A stretch of DNA of 64,000 nt, from contig NZ_JANUSD010000002.1 of assembly GCF_024793945.1 (NCBI RefSeq), positions 248,001 to 312,000 on the forward strand, given 5' to 3'. How positions within the stretch are numbered: the first letter of the stretch is position 1; each line of letters starts with the position of its first letter. Shown piece by piece: positions 1 through 9,259 of this stretch. The DNA is from Emticicia fluvialis. Its GTDB lineage: Bacteria > Bacteroidota > Bacteroidia > Cytophagales > Spirosomataceae. Below the pieces are notes generated by a model. That model did not search any database, had not been told where the DNA came from, and saw only the letters and a program-made list of their open reading frames with translations. Made by a program: the position numbers and the translations under genes.

Positions 1-497
1 CTGGTTTGTTCAAGAATACCCATTTCCAGTGCCGATTGCTGAATTTTGCTTTCTGCACTTTTATAGGCTTCATTTAGTAGTTGTTGCTCGTTCATAAACG
101 CATACTGCGTATCATAAATCTTCGAATTTTTGTGGTCTATGCTATAATGGCACAGCTCGGGGTCTGGCAAATGCACAATAAGCGTATCGTTTTTTGTAGC
201 TACGTCTTCTGCCCTTACTTTGGTTAAATCAATACACCCTATTGCATTGCCCTGTACAATCAGAATTGCCTTCGGGTTTGGCAAATAGCTTCGTTTTATT
301 TCCTGCTCAACCACATCACGAAAAGTAAAATTAGCCAGTTCTATCTTGCCCAGCGTTGTCATTTCTTTCAAAACAATATTGTGGGTGGTGCTTGCCTCTT
401 CTGTGCCAAACGGGTTAAAGTTCTTTAGTTTTTCCCACAGAAAAATGGCTACAAAAGCAACAATCAGAATAATCAGTAGGTTTATGGGGCGTCGCAT
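1..497 (-). CDS. DUF4230 family protein (partial, 3' end outside window)
   Basis: The minus strand is open from an ATG at 497-495 to the window edge, about 165 codons without a stop. The protein starts MRRPINLLIILIVAFVAIFLW, a single N-terminal membrane anchor, followed by an extracytoplasmic domain. The layout, with a WEK just after the anchor, an 'LGKIELANFTFRDVVEQE' segment and a later LPDPEL segment, matches the DUF4230 family as I know it; its molecular function is unknown. It starts 62 bp after the stop of the MlaD-like gene and is probably co-transcribed with it. The C-terminus is missing because of the window boundary, not because of damage. Confidence 0.75.
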   Translation of the reverse strand, partial: MRRPINLLIILIVAFVAIFLWEKLKNFNPFGTEEASTTHNIVLKEMTTLGKIELANFTFRDVVEQEIKRSYLPNPKAILIVQGNAIGCIDLTKVRAEDVATKNDTLIVHLPDPELCHYSIDHKNSKIYDTQYAFMNEQQLLNEAYKSAESKIQQSALEMGILEQT

Positions 498-559
498 AGG
501 TTATGGCTTAAATCTGGCAATGCTTACAAAAAGGCGGAAACCTCACAAGGTAAGGTAAC

Positions 560-1498
560 TTACTTTTTGGCTTCTTTGTCTTTTTTGCCAAACAATGAAA
601 AATGAACATAACGTTTCGGATTGGCCTTCAGGTCTGCTAAAAGAACAGCCAGGTTGGCAGCAGTACGGTCAAGATTAACATAAAGCGAGTCGTTTGTAGC
701 CAGTTTGCCTATGGTGCCTTTTCCATGGTTGATTTCGTTCAGTATCTGGTGCATACTGGCAACAGAGCGGTTAAGTTGTGCCAGTGTTTCTCCCATCCTT
801 ATGGCATTTAATGAATCTGCAAAAGTGTTTGTCTTTTTCAGAATGGGTTTAATCTGGGTGTCCAGGCTTGTCGTAAGCGTATTCAGATTGGCCGTAAGCA
901 AAGCAGCATTGGCTGTTACAGCAGATAGGTTCTGGGCGTTAGCAGCAACTACTGAATTTACACCCGTAGTGGTGGCATCGGCATTGCTGATAAGCGCTTT
1001 CAGAGCCACGCCCGTCTGATCAAATTGTTTAACAACCGTTGTGAGCGAAATAAGCAGCGAATCGGCATTTTTTAAGATTGGAGAGGCTTTTTCGCTCAGG
1101 CCACTCATCAAACCACCCTCAATTTCACTTTTAAGAACGCCCTCATCTTTGATTGGATTTCCTGCCTGAATCAGCATTTTTATCATTTTACCTCCCAACA
1201 GCCCGTTATCAGCCAGAATGGCCACCGAGTTGTCGTTGAGCATTATATCTCTCTTAATGGCAAGTAAAACTTTTACTCTGTTGCGGTCCTGCTCTGGTAT
1301 TACTTCTACTACTCGCCCTATGGTAACACCATTATACATTACAGGGTTTGAGGTCTGCAGGCCTTCAACATTAGAGTAATAGGCATAGTATTCGTTTTCA
1401 GTGCTGAAAACGTCCAGGCCTTTCAAGAAATTAAAGCCCAGATAAAAAATAACAAATGTTATAATACCCAGCAGTCCTACTTTTACTTCCTTTTTCAT
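560..1498 (-). CDS. MlaD/MCE-domain lipid transport protein
   Basis: A 312-residue protein with an N-terminal transmembrane anchor (about residues 7-25) and one MCE/MlaD domain (about 35-115, with the stretch SNPVMYNGVTIGRVVEV). The rest is a long helical, Ala/Asn/Leu-rich region (about 140-290) typical of the coiled C-terminal part of MCE proteins. MCE proteins form periplasm-facing rings that move phospholipids between inner and outer membrane with an MlaE/MlaF-type ABC transporter, which is not in this window. It lies downstream of the amidase and upstream of the DUF4230 gene, all on the minus strand, which suggests an envelope-maintenance operon. The domain call is firm; the substrate is inferred from the family. 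Confidence 0.88.
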   Translation of the reverse strand: MKKEVKVGLLGIITFVIFYLGFNFLKGLDVFSTENEYYAYYSNVEGLQTSNPVMYNGVTIGRVVEVIPEQDRNRVKVLLAIKRDIMLNDNSVAILADNGLLGGKMIKMLIQAGNPIKDEGVLKSEIEGGLMSGLSEKASPILKNADSLLISLTTVVKQFDQTGVALKALISNADATTTGVNSVVAANAQNLSAVTANAALLTANLNTLTTSLDTQIKPILKKTNTFADSLNAIRMGETLAQLNRSVASMHQILNEINHGKGTIGKLATNDSLYVNLDRTAANLAVLLADLKANPKRYVHFSLFGKKDKEAKK

Positions 1499-1599
1499 AA
1501 TAATACGTATATGGTGAATTTAATTATAAGCACAGACGCTGTCAACTTTTTTAAACCTGATCGCCCGTACTTGTGGTTCTATCGGTTAGTAATTTAAAC

Positions 1600-2358
1600 T
1601 TATTTTTCTACTTCTTCTTTATATGCTTTTATGGCTTTAACTATGGCACTGGCAATTTTGTTGTGTCCTTCCTCACTTTCCAGAATCTTTCTGTCAGTTG
1701 TATTCGTCAGATACCCGGTTTCAATATAAATTCCGGGCATGGTTGTTTCCCATAGCACCTGAAAACCCGCCTGTTTTACCCCTCTGCTTTTACGCCCGTT
1801 TTTTTGAAATTGTTTTTCAACCTTCGAAGCCAGATTTAAGCTTTGTTTCATAAAGGCATTCTGGTAATTTGCCATTTTTATGTGTGCAAGTGGTGAATTC
1901 GGGTTGAAATCGTAGTTTTTCTCGTAATTATCTTCTAACAATATTACGCCGTTTTCACGTTTGGCCAGTTCAAGGTTTTCTTCTGTTTTATGCAGCCCCA
2001 TTGTATAGGTTTCAGACCCATAAACAGCAGATGAATAGGGGTTGGCATTTACATGAATGCAAATAAACAAATCGGCTTTGCTGCGGTTGGCAATGGCGCC
2101 TCTTTCATGTAGTGGAATAAAAACGTCTTTTTTACGGGTATATACCACCTTTATGCCCAGTTCTTCCTCAATTAGCCGGCCTGTTTTAAGCGTAATGCTT
2201 AGTGCAATATCCTTTTCTCTTAGTTTTCCGTGGCTGGTGCCGGGGTCTTTTCCGCCATGACCTGCATCAATTACGATAGTTCTTATTTTTCCCGTTTGCG
2301 CATCTGCCGAAACAGTTGCAACAATGGCAATAAACAAAGCTTTAAGAATTTTTAACAT
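1600..2358 (-). CDS. N-acetylmuramoyl-L-alanine amidase (Amidase_3)
   Basis: A 252-residue exported enzyme with a signal peptide (about residues 1-20, ending SADAQ). The Amidase_3 catalytic domain is visible: DAGHGGKDPG with the first zinc ligand near residue 34, a Glu-rich segment near residue 65, IHVNANPY with the second His near residue 101, and the catalytic Glu in IYIETGYLTN near residue 217. The family cleaves the amide bond between MurNAc and L-Ala in peptidoglycan during cell separation or turnover. No extra wall-binding domain is present. It is divergent from the lptD-like gene across a 188-bp gap and leads into the MlaD-like gene, which is 101 bp downstream. Confidence 0.93.
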   Translation of the reverse strand: MLKILKALFIAIVATVSADAQTGKIRTIVIDAGHGGKDPGTSHGKLREKDIALSITLKTGRLIEEELGIKVVYTRKKDVFIPLHERGAIANRSKADLFICIHVNANPYSSAVYGSETYTMGLHKTEENLELAKRENGVILLEDNYEKNYDFNPNSPLAHIKMANYQNAFMKQSLNLASKVEKQFQKNGRKSRGVKQAGFQVLWETTMPGIYIETGYLTNTTDRKILESEEGHNKIASAIVKAIKAYKEEVEK

Positions 2359-2451
2359 GATTTTCCGGGCAAACGTTCTGTCTAATGTTTTAATAAGCTA
2401 ATTTTGTGCCACGTTACACCGTTATTCCAGTGATAGAACGTAATTTGATTA

Positions 2452-2468
2452 CAAAAATACTATTTTTG
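2452..2468. promoter_or_regulatory. Perfect palindrome with back-to-back -7-like boxes between amidase and lptD genes
   Basis: CAAAAATA-C-TATTTTTG is an exact 8-1-8 inverted repeat in the middle of the divergent intergenic region. Each arm read outward fits the Bacteroidota -7 consensus TAnnTTTG (TATTTTTG on both strands). No well-spaced -33 TTTG is seen for either direction, so promoter function is a suggestion; an operator is the alternative. Confidence 0.4.
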
Positions 2469-2546
2469 AGGCGACAATAAATACAATCTTGTCTGAAAAC
2501 ATAAGAAAAACGCCCGGCGGTTAACAGTTTTTCGGTATAATTTTAA

Positions 2547-5513
2547 ATGAAATATAATCTCTTGAAGTTTCCACTTATACTCTGTTGCTTTTTGTTCAGT
2601 GTATCTGTCTTTGCGCAGTTTCCGACTATTGACCCGCTCAGGCGCGCCGGTACCGGAAATAGTGGCTTTGGACAGCCACTTCCGGAGACTCCCAGAAAAG
2701 CCCGTGCAGCAGGTAATAAGTTGTTTGCCGAAAAACAGGATACCGTAAAAGTAATTATTCCTGACTCACTGAAGAGTAAAGATAACAGCCTTCAGTCAAT
2801 CGTAAAATATACTGCCCAGGATTCAACAGTAATGGAAGTAGACGGCCGTACGGTGCATCTCTACGGCCAGGCTAAGGTTACCTATGGCGATATTGCTCTG
2901 GATGCCGACTACATCAGGCTTGACTGGGGAAAGAACGAGATTTTTGCACACGGCTCGCCGGATACCACCAAAAAGGGAGAGAAAGTAAAAGGCAAACCTG
3001 TTTTTACACAGGCCGGAGACACGTATAATACAGATACCATCAGGTATAACTTTAAGTCAAGGAAGGCCATTATCAAGAATATTGTTACCAGGCAGGGTGA
3101 AGGTTTTGTGCAGGGAGAGCGGGTAAAGAAAGACCCCGAAGATAACCTGTACCTGGTACACGCCAAGTACACTACCTGTAACCTGAAAGAACCGCATTTT
3201 CATATTGCAGCCAGAAAAATCAAGCTTGTCAATAAAAAACAGATAATATCGGGGCCATTTAATTTTGTTTTAAGTGGTGTACCGCTGCCGTTGGGCCTGC
3301 CCTTTGGGTTTTTTCCTGTTCCCAAAAAGAAAGAAATAGGTACTTCTGGCATTATTATGGGGTCTTACGGAGAAGAACCCCGTAACCGTGGCTTTTATTT
3401 CCGCGATTTCGGTTATTATTTCGCTATCAGCGAGAACATCGGCGCTAAAGTACTCGCTCAGATATACTCCAAAGGCAGCTTTGGGGTAGGGGTTCAGTCC
3501 AGCTATTCCAAACGATATAAATACTCCGGCAATTTAAGTTTTCAGTACAATTACAACAAACCCGTTGCTGAGGTAATAGATCCTAAAACTACGCAGTCAA
3601 GCGCCAAAGACTTTAGTCTTAACTGGTCGCATTCACCCGCCAACAAAAGGCCAGACAGGAGTTTCTCGTCATCAGTAAACCTGCGTAGCAATGGTTTTAA
3701 TCGAAACAATGTTAATACAGCCGATGTAAGCAATTATCTGAGCAGTACCTCCAATTCATCGGTTCAGTATAACCGTACTTTTGCACAGAAGTTTGTAACC
3801 AGTACCGGGCTTAATATTTCTCAGAACTTTACAACAGGGCAGGTAGATGCCAACCTGAATTACAGTTTGGGTTTAAATCAGTTTAACCCATTCATACCCG
3901 AAAAGAAAATGGTTGGCCGCTGGTTTGAGTCTTTTAGGGTAGGTTTTAATGTCAATGGTGGGTATCAGGCCACCAACACTAAAGTAAATAGCATTACCAG
4001 TTATTCAGAATACAAAATTGTTCGTCAGTTGCCGGATGGTTCTTATGAATCAATAGAAGCGAAGCCGCTTACAAACGAAGAAATTCGGTTGAGAGATGCC
4101 AATCCGCTGACGCTGACTCCGGCGGAAAGAGAAAAACAAAAGGCTATTCAGGAAAGGCTGAATAATGTAAGGAAGATAAACAGCCTGAATGCCTTTCAGG
4201 ACATCCTTTCAGACGGGCAGTTTCGTACTACCTATTCTATTCCTATTGTATTGCCTAACTTCAAAATTGCGCGATACATCAACTTTACCCCCAGTGTGTC
4301 GTTAAGGGGCGATATTTTCACCCAATCGCTCCGCTATCAGTATATCGAAAGTCAGAATGCCGTTAAAATAGATACCATTAAGGGCTTTTTTCCAACCTAT
4401 CAGACCTCTGTATCGGGTAGCATGAATACCCGTGTTTATGGTACTTATCAGTTCAGGGGAAAAGGGCGCCTGCAGGCTATCAGACATACCCTGGCACCGT
4501 CAATCAGCGTAAATTATGCCCCTGATTTCACCAAGAATCTGTTTGATTACATGGTTGTGCGCATCGATCAGGACACCGTCAATGGTGTTATAAACCGCAC
4601 CCGCCTCAATAAACTTTTACCAAGATACCCTACACTTGGGGCGTCAGCGGGGGCATCTGGTAGTATTGGTTTTTCTCTTACTAACCAGTTGGAAGCCAAA
4701 GTTAGGTCCAGGTCAGATACTGCTGCTAAAGCATTTGAAAAAATTTCATTGCTTGATAACCTCGGTATCAGCGGAAGTTACAACCTCCTGGCCATTGGCG
4801 ACTCCATGAATCTTTCTAATATCAATATTTCAGCCAATACCAATTTACTTAAGAACCTGATAAATATTAATGTATCTGGCAGCCTTGACCCGTATTATTA
4901 CAGACAGGAAGCTACCAGCGCTTTGCAGCTTCAGAACCCCGCCGGGCGTATTACAAGGTTTTATAAGATTTCGCAGGCTGATAAGTTCAGTCTGAGCAAT
5001 CTGGCTACCTTGCGCAATGCCAACGTGGCCATTGCCACAAGGTTATCGCCGGCAACTTTTGATAAATCAAAAGAGAAACCTAAAGAGATGAGGTCAACTG
5101 ACCCGGCTATGGAGGCCATGAAGAAATTTGTGGCAACCAATCCTGAACTTTATGTTGACTTCTCTATACCCTGGACCCTCAGTATCAGTTATAACCTGAA
5201 CTACATAAAACAGGGGCTGGCGAATCCGCAAATTACCCAGGCTGTAACAGTGCAGGGTGACTTAAGTCTTACACCCAAATGGAAAATTGGTTTCAATACC
5301 GGATGGGATTTTCAGTTCAAAGCCGCTACATTAACCAACATCAGCCTGCATCGTGAACTGCACTGCTGGGACATGAGTTTTAACTGGACACCCATAGCTG
5401 GTAATAATATCCGTTCAAGTAACTATTCTTTTGACCTGCGCGTGCGAAGCACGCTGCTGCAGGAATTGAAACTTAGCCGCCGCCGCCAGACTTACGGATT
5501 AGGAGGATTTTAA
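2547..5513 (+). CDS. LptD-like LPS assembly outer-membrane protein
   Basis: A 988-residue protein with a signal peptide (about 1-24, ending SVFAQ). An OstA/LptA-like beta-jellyroll lies at about 90-230, with TVHLYGQAKVTYGDIALDAD and the repeated beta pattern. The long remainder is rich in alternating beta strands and Tyr/Asn/Ser, as in a large outer-membrane barrel, and ends in a Phe-terminated tail (GLGGF). In E. coli LptD forms the outer-membrane LPS translocon with LptE; the Bacteroidota protein is longer and usually named 'putative LPS assembly protein LptD'. A conserved-looking HCW occurs near residue 945. It is divergent from the amidase/MlaD block and 18 bp upstream of the kinase gene. 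Confidence 0.85.
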   Translation: MKYNLLKFPLILCCFLFSVSVFAQFPTIDPLRRAGTGNSGFGQPLPETPRKARAAGNKLFAEKQDTVKVIIPDSLKSKDNSLQSIVKYTAQDSTVMEVDGRTVHLYGQAKVTYGDIALDADYIRLDWGKNEIFAHGSPDTTKKGEKVKGKPVFTQAGDTYNTDTIRYNFKSRKAIIKNIVTRQGEGFVQGERVKKDPEDNLYLVHAKYTTCNLKEPHFHIAARKIKLVNKKQIISGPFNFVLSGVPLPLGLPFGFFPVPKKKEIGTSGIIMGSYGEEPRNRGFYFRDFGYYFAISENIGAKVLAQIYSKGSFGVGVQSSYSKRYKYSGNLSFQYNYNKPVAEVIDPKTTQSSAKDFSLNWSHSPANKRPDRSFSSSVNLRSNGFNRNNVNTADVSNYLSSTSNSSVQYNRTFAQKFVTSTGLNISQNFTTGQVDANLNYSLGLNQFNPFIPEKKMVGRWFESFRVGFNVNGGYQATNTKVNSITSYSEYKIVRQLPDGSYESIEAKPLTNEEIRLRDANPLTLTPAEREKQKAIQERLNNVRKINSLNAFQDILSDGQFRTTYSIPIVLPNFKIARYINFTPSVSLRGDIFTQSLRYQYIESQNAVKIDTIKGFFPTYQTSVSGSMNTRVYGTYQFRGKGRLQAIRHTLAPSISVNYAPDFTKNLFDYMVVRIDQDTVNGVINRTRLNKLLPRYPTLGASAGASGSIGFSLTNQLEAKVRSRSDTAAKAFEKISLLDNLGISGSYNLLAIGDSMNLSNINISANTNLLKNLININVSGSLDPYYYRQEATSALQLQNPAGRITRFYKISQADKFSLSNLATLRNANVAIATRLSPATFDKSKEKPKEMRSTDPAMEAMKKFVATNPELYVDFSIPWTLSISYNLNYIKQGLANPQITQAVTVQGDLSLTPKWKIGFNTGWDFQFKAATLTNISLHRELHCWDMSFNWTPIAGNNIRSSNYSFDLRVRSTLLQELKLSRRRQTYGLGGF

Positions 5514-5531
5514 CCTTTCGAAAGATAATAA

Positions 5532-6386
5532 ATGATACTCATTGCAGACAGTGGCTCAACCAAGACAGACTGGCGTATTTTAGATAAAGGCCAAGTAATA
5601 GGGCAGGTGCGAACAGTTGGGTTTAATCCGTATTATCAAGACACCGCCACCATTGCTGCAGAGCTGAAAAGCGGAGTTTTACCACAAGTTTCAGGCAATA
5701 TAACAGATATATACTATTACGGCACCGGAATAACTAACGACGAAAAAACCACCGTTGTGCGTTCGGCATTACAAGCTGTATTTACTGCCACCGGCCTTAT
5801 TGAAGTTAATAGTGATGTGCTGGGTGCTGCCAGAGCCGCCTGCGGACACAGCCCTGGTATAGCCTGTATTCTGGGTACGGGTTCAAATTCCTGCTATTTT
5901 GACGGAGAGAAAATAGATTTTCAGGTACCGCCGCTGGGTTTCTGGCTGGGCGATGAAGGCAGCGGAGGCCACCTGGGTAAGTTATTGTTGCTAGCGTATC
6001 TGCACAAAGAAATGCCGGCAGATATCAGACAATTGTTTGAGGCGCAATATGGCGTAACAGACCGGCTTCTGGTGTTAGAAAATGCCTATCATCGGCCTTT
6101 CCCTAACCGTTATTTTGCGGCTTTTGGTAAATTTCTGCATGATAACATCCGCCATCAGTTTTGTGATAATCTTGTAAGGGGGACTTTTAATGCTTTTTTT
6201 GAAAAGTACATATTAAAATACCCGATGTGCCATGAGGCAGAACTCAATTTTGTAGGCTCGGTTGCTTTTTATTATGAGCAGCTATTACGTAAAGAAGCCC
6301 TGAAACTGAAATTACAGATAGGAAAAATACTGATGGCCCCAATAGACGGATTGGTGACGTTTCATACTACTAAACTATTAAGCTGA
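5532..6386 (+). CDS. BadF/BadG-type kinase, N-acetylglucosamine kinase-like
   Basis: A 284-residue actin-fold (ASKHA) ATPase. Visible motifs are the phosphate-1 loop DSGSTKTDW at residues 6-14, GTGSNSCYFDG near 116-126 and LGDEGSGGHLGK near 139-150. The length and pattern fit the small BadF/BadG family members that act as N-acetylglucosamine kinases in amino-sugar recycling. Recycling of wall sugars would fit the amidase nearby, but that link is inference. The stop overlaps the start of the next gene by one base (TGATG), so translation is probably coupled. Confidence 0.85.
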   Translation: MILIADSGSTKTDWRILDKGQVIGQVRTVGFNPYYQDTATIAAELKSGVLPQVSGNITDIYYYGTGITNDEKTTVVRSALQAVFTATGLIEVNSDVLGAARAACGHSPGIACILGTGSNSCYFDGEKIDFQVPPLGFWLGDEGSGGHLGKLLLLAYLHKEMPADIRQLFEAQYGVTDRLLVLENAYHRPFPNRYFAAFGKFLHDNIRHQFCDNLVRGTFNAFFEKYILKYPMCHEAELNFVGSVAFYYEQLLRKEALKLKLQIGKILMAPIDGLVTFHTTKLLS

Positions 6387-7012
6387 TGAGGAATCCGAGG
6401 CCATACCTGCTTTTGCTTGCCTCTATGTATCTGGCAGGCCTAATTGGGCTGAATATCCCACAGACAACCGAGCTTTTTCAGGCGCTTACACCATTTAATC
6501 TGGTGGTGTCGTTGGTTATACTTCTGGGTTTTAACCAGCAATTCAATGGCCCGTTTTATATTTTTGCAGTAATTACTTTTCTTACCGGCTATTTTATTGA
6601 GGTAGCAGGTGTACATACCGGCATCATTTTCGGTCATTACCAATATGAAACCACACTCGGCTTCAAGATTATTGATGTTCCGCCATTGATAGGCGCCAAC
6701 TGGCTGCTTTTAATTTATTGTATAGGTAGCTCAATTAGTCGTTTATCTGTGCCTTTTATTGTAAAGATTAGTTTAGGGGCATTGTCAATGACACTACTTG
6801 ATGTACTGATAGAGCCGGTAGCAATCCGTTTAAATATGTGGTCATGGGACTCTCTTCAGCCGCCTTTACAGAATTACATAGCGTGGTTTATTGTTTCTGC
6901 TTTTTTATTCGCTTTGTTTTTCAGCCTTAAATTCAGAAAAGATAATCCGATAGCCCTCTGGCTGCTCATTTTTCAGATATGTTTTTTCGGCATTCAAAAT
7001 ATAATTAGCTAA
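6386..7012 (+). CDS. CruF-like carotenoid biosynthesis membrane protein
   Basis: A 208-residue integral membrane protein with about six hydrophobic segments. It fits the CruF/DUF422 family of carotenoid 1',2'-hydratases, with FGHYQYETTLGFKIIDVPPLIGANW (cited here only as FGHYQYETTLG and VPPLIGANW, about residues 75-110) and LDVLIEPVAIRLNMWSW (about 138-154) as the polar motifs between helices. The family adds water to a terminal double bond of acyclic carotenoid ends. No other carotenoid genes are present here, so the substrate cannot be placed. It is translationally coupled to the kinase gene upstream. Confidence 0.78.
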   Translation: MRNPRPYLLLLASMYLAGLIGLNIPQTTELFQALTPFNLVVSLVILLGFNQQFNGPFYIFAVITFLTGYFIEVAGVHTGIIFGHYQYETTLGFKIIDVPPLIGANWLLLIYCIGSSISRLSVPFIVKISLGALSMTLLDVLIEPVAIRLNMWSWDSLQPPLQNYIAWFIVSAFLFALFFSLKFRKDNPIALWLLIFQICFFGIQNIIS

Positions 7013-7023
7013 CTCCCTTACTT

Positions 7024-7851
7024 ATGACTATCGACGCGCATCAACATTTCTGGCATTACAATGCAAAAGACTATGATTGGATTGACGAATCTATGAAATC
7101 TATTCAGCGTGATTTCCTTCCTGCTGATTTAGAACCCCTGCTGAACAAAAATGGAATAGATGGCTGCGTACTGGTGCAGGTGAATCAGTCTGAACAGGAG
7201 AATATTGATTTTTTGAAATTTGCTGATTTATACTCTTTTATTAAAGGCGTGGTAGGTTGGATTGACTTACGGGCTGATAATCTGGCAGAAAGGCTGAAGT
7301 ATTTCAGCCAGTTTCAGAAATTGAAAGGTTTCAGGCATATTGTGCAGGGAGAACCCGTCGGATTCATGCAGCAGGAATCGTTTATTGATGGTGTGAAAAA
7401 GTTAGTTCCTTTTGGCTATACTTACGACATCCTCATTTATCCGAAACAACTAAAAGATGCGTTGCATATTGTAAGAGAATGCCCAGACAATAAATTTGTA
7501 ATTGACCACATTGCCAAGCCAGACATTAAGAACAAGGAAATATCGCGGTGGTCAAACTACATGAAAGAGATAGCCCGGCATGAGCAGGTTTACTGTAAAG
7601 TATCTGGTATGGTAACTGAGGCCGACTGGTATAACTGGAAGAAAGAAGACTTCTATATTTATCTGGATACGGTACTCGATTGCTTTGGTACAAATCGCCT
7701 CATGTATGGGTCAGACTGGCCGGTTTGTCTGGTTGCAGGTGCGTATGAAGACCAGCTTTCTATTGTGCAGTCATATTTTGAAAAACTAACCCAGACAGAA
7801 AAGGATAAAATTTTTGGTGAAAACGCAGTTCGTTTTTATGGTCTTCAATAA
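7024..7851 (+). CDS. Amidohydrolase, L-fucono-lactonase-like (TIM barrel)
   Basis: A 275-residue metal-dependent hydrolase. It begins with the HxH metal motif in MTIDAHQHFWHYN (residues 5-9) and has VIDHIAKPDI near residue 160-169 and YGSDWPVCL near residue 236-244, where the Asp completes the metal site. This pattern is typical of the COG3618 amidohydrolase-2 group that opens sugar lactones such as L-fucono-1,5-lactone or 2-pyrone-4,6-dicarboxylate. No fucose catabolic genes sit next to it, so the exact lactone is unknown. It is 11 bp downstream of the CruF-like gene, same strand. Confidence 0.85.
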   Translation: MTIDAHQHFWHYNAKDYDWIDESMKSIQRDFLPADLEPLLNKNGIDGCVLVQVNQSEQENIDFLKFADLYSFIKGVVGWIDLRADNLAERLKYFSQFQKLKGFRHIVQGEPVGFMQQESFIDGVKKLVPFGYTYDILIYPKQLKDALHIVRECPDNKFVIDHIAKPDIKNKEISRWSNYMKEIARHEQVYCKVSGMVTEADWYNWKKEDFYIYLDTVLDCFGTNRLMYGSDWPVCLVAGAYEDQLSIVQSYFEKLTQTEKDKIFGENAVRFYGLQ

Positions 7852-7946
7852 AAAATGCTCGGTGTCCCGGTCGCCTGCCAAAAGACTTTTGTAGTTTTGG
7901 CTTTACCAAAAGAATTGCTTTTTTAACGGCAAATGAATATACCCCG

Positions 7947-8693
7947 ATGAAGATTTCAATAGTAACTGCGGCATTTAACTCTGCTGCAACCATTAAAGAT
8001 ACCATAGATAGTGTGCTGGCGCAGGATTACCCTGATATTGAGCATTTGATAGTTGATGGGGCATCGAGCGATGGTACTGTTGATATTTTAAAGTCGTATG
8101 GAGATAAAATCAGATGGGTTTCTGAGAAAGACAAAGGCATTTATGATGCCATGAACAAAGGTGTAAGTATGGCCACCGGTGAAGCCATCGGAATTGTTGG
8201 TTCTGATGATTTTTATCCTGACAGCCACGTGATATCAAAGGTAGCAAAGGCGTTTCAGGAATCTAAGGCAGATGCAGTTTATGGAGACCTTCACTACGTA
8301 AACAACAAAGATGTAACGAAAATTGAGAGAAACTGGGTCTCTGGCGAGTATAATAAAAACAGATTTCTCAATGGCTGGATGCCGCCGCATACCGCATTTT
8401 TTCTCAAGAAAAAGATTTATGATGCGCATGGCCTGTATAATCTGAATTTGCAGAGTGCCGCCGACTACGAGTTGATGTTGAGGATGTTATACAAGTATAA
8501 TGTATCGGCCTGTTACATACCAGAGGTTTTAATGAAAATGCGTATTGGTGGCAACAGCAACAGTTCTTTCAGAAAACGCCTTGCCGCCAACCGGGAAGAC
8601 CGTTTGGCATGGACCATAAACGGCCTTGAGCCGCGCTGGTATACCCTATATGCCAAGCCATTATCTAAGCTATTACAATGGGTGGTAAAGTAA
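7947..8693 (+). CDS. Family 2 glycosyltransferase
   Basis: A 248-residue cytoplasmic GT-A glycosyltransferase. The nucleotide-binding start KISIVTAAFNSAATIKDTID lies at residues 2-21, LIVDGASSDGT near residue 35-45, and the DxD-type metal site as VGSDDFYPD near residue 80-88. The WcaA/PGL-type short form normally transfers a sugar in capsule, exopolysaccharide or LPS side-chain synthesis. It stands alone rather than in a polysaccharide locus, so acceptor and sugar are unknown. A hairpin followed by a T run lies just after it. Confidence 0.88.
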   Translation: MKISIVTAAFNSAATIKDTIDSVLAQDYPDIEHLIVDGASSDGTVDILKSYGDKIRWVSEKDKGIYDAMNKGVSMATGEAIGIVGSDDFYPDSHVISKVAKAFQESKADAVYGDLHYVNNKDVTKIERNWVSGEYNKNRFLNGWMPPHTAFFLKKKIYDAHGLYNLNLQSAADYELMLRMLYKYNVSACYIPEVLMKMRIGGNSNSSFRKRLAANREDRLAWTINGLEPRWYTLYAKPLSKLLQWVVK

Positions 8694-8730
8694 CAGTATT
8701 CTCTATCGAACCAATATCTGTTCTGTAAAT

Positions 8731-8774
8731 TGATTCAGCCCGAGAATCTAAGTATCATTGCTGAATCAGTTTTT
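8731..8774 (+). terminator. Likely terminator of the glycosyltransferase gene
   Basis: TGATTCAGC at 8731-8739 pairs perfectly with GCTGAATCA at 8760-8768, with a 20-nt loop, and is followed by five T at 8770-8774. The loop is long, so efficiency is uncertain. Confidence 0.5.
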
Positions 8775-8815
8775 CAAAACATCAGGTATCAACATTATAA
8801 TGTTAGGCTGCCGGG

Positions 8816-9259
8816 TTATTCAATACTGATAATTTGCTCAGTTTTGCCTCTGAACGTAAACGTTTCTCCAATTTGTTTTCTCATAATTACCTGCCCAATA
8901 GGCGATTGCGGAGAAATAACCATTATGCTTTTGCCATTTACATTTATAGCGCCCGTGCCGATAGCCACATAAAAGGTACCCATTGAAGTTTCTGTGAGAG
9001 CTCCGGAATTGACAGCAGTGTGTGTAACATCCGGGTTGATTTTATCCAGCAACTGTCTTTCCTGACGGGCCTGCTCAAACATGCGTCCATTCATTTCACG
9101 GTCCAGCTGGCCCATGGCTCGAGCTGTTTCGTATTTATCACCTGCCGAGCTTTTACTTTCTTCGTTTGCCGAATTTTTGGCCGCCTCCATGGCTTCCCAG
9201 GAGGTATTCATTCTTTTTTCAACCAGTTCTTTTACCTTTTCTAAAATTGCTTTTTTCAT
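8816..9259 (-). CDS. GreA/GreB-like family protein
   Basis: A 147-residue protein with an N-terminal helical hairpin (about 1-75, carrying SAGDKYETARAMGQLDRE) and a C-terminal domain (about 85-147) with VNGKSIMVISPQSPIGQ, which resembles the FKBP-like C-terminal domain of Gre factors. Gre factors enter the RNA polymerase secondary channel and stimulate cleavage of backtracked RNA; acidic residues at the hairpin tip (Asp-Lys-Tyr-Glu) are compatible with that. These short Bacteroidota proteins are often mislabelled '3-oxoacyl-ACP synthase'. The start codon overlaps the stop of the ThiF/MoeB gene by four bases (ATGA), so the two are translationally coupled. The fold is likely; activity is inferred. 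Confidence 0.68.
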   Translation of the reverse strand: MKKAILEKVKELVEKRMNTSWEAMEAAKNSANEESKSSAGDKYETARAMGQLDREMNGRMFEQARQERQLLDKINPDVTHTAVNSGALTETSMGTFYVAIGTGAINVNGKSIMVISPQSPIGQVIMRKQIGETFTFRGKTEQIISIE

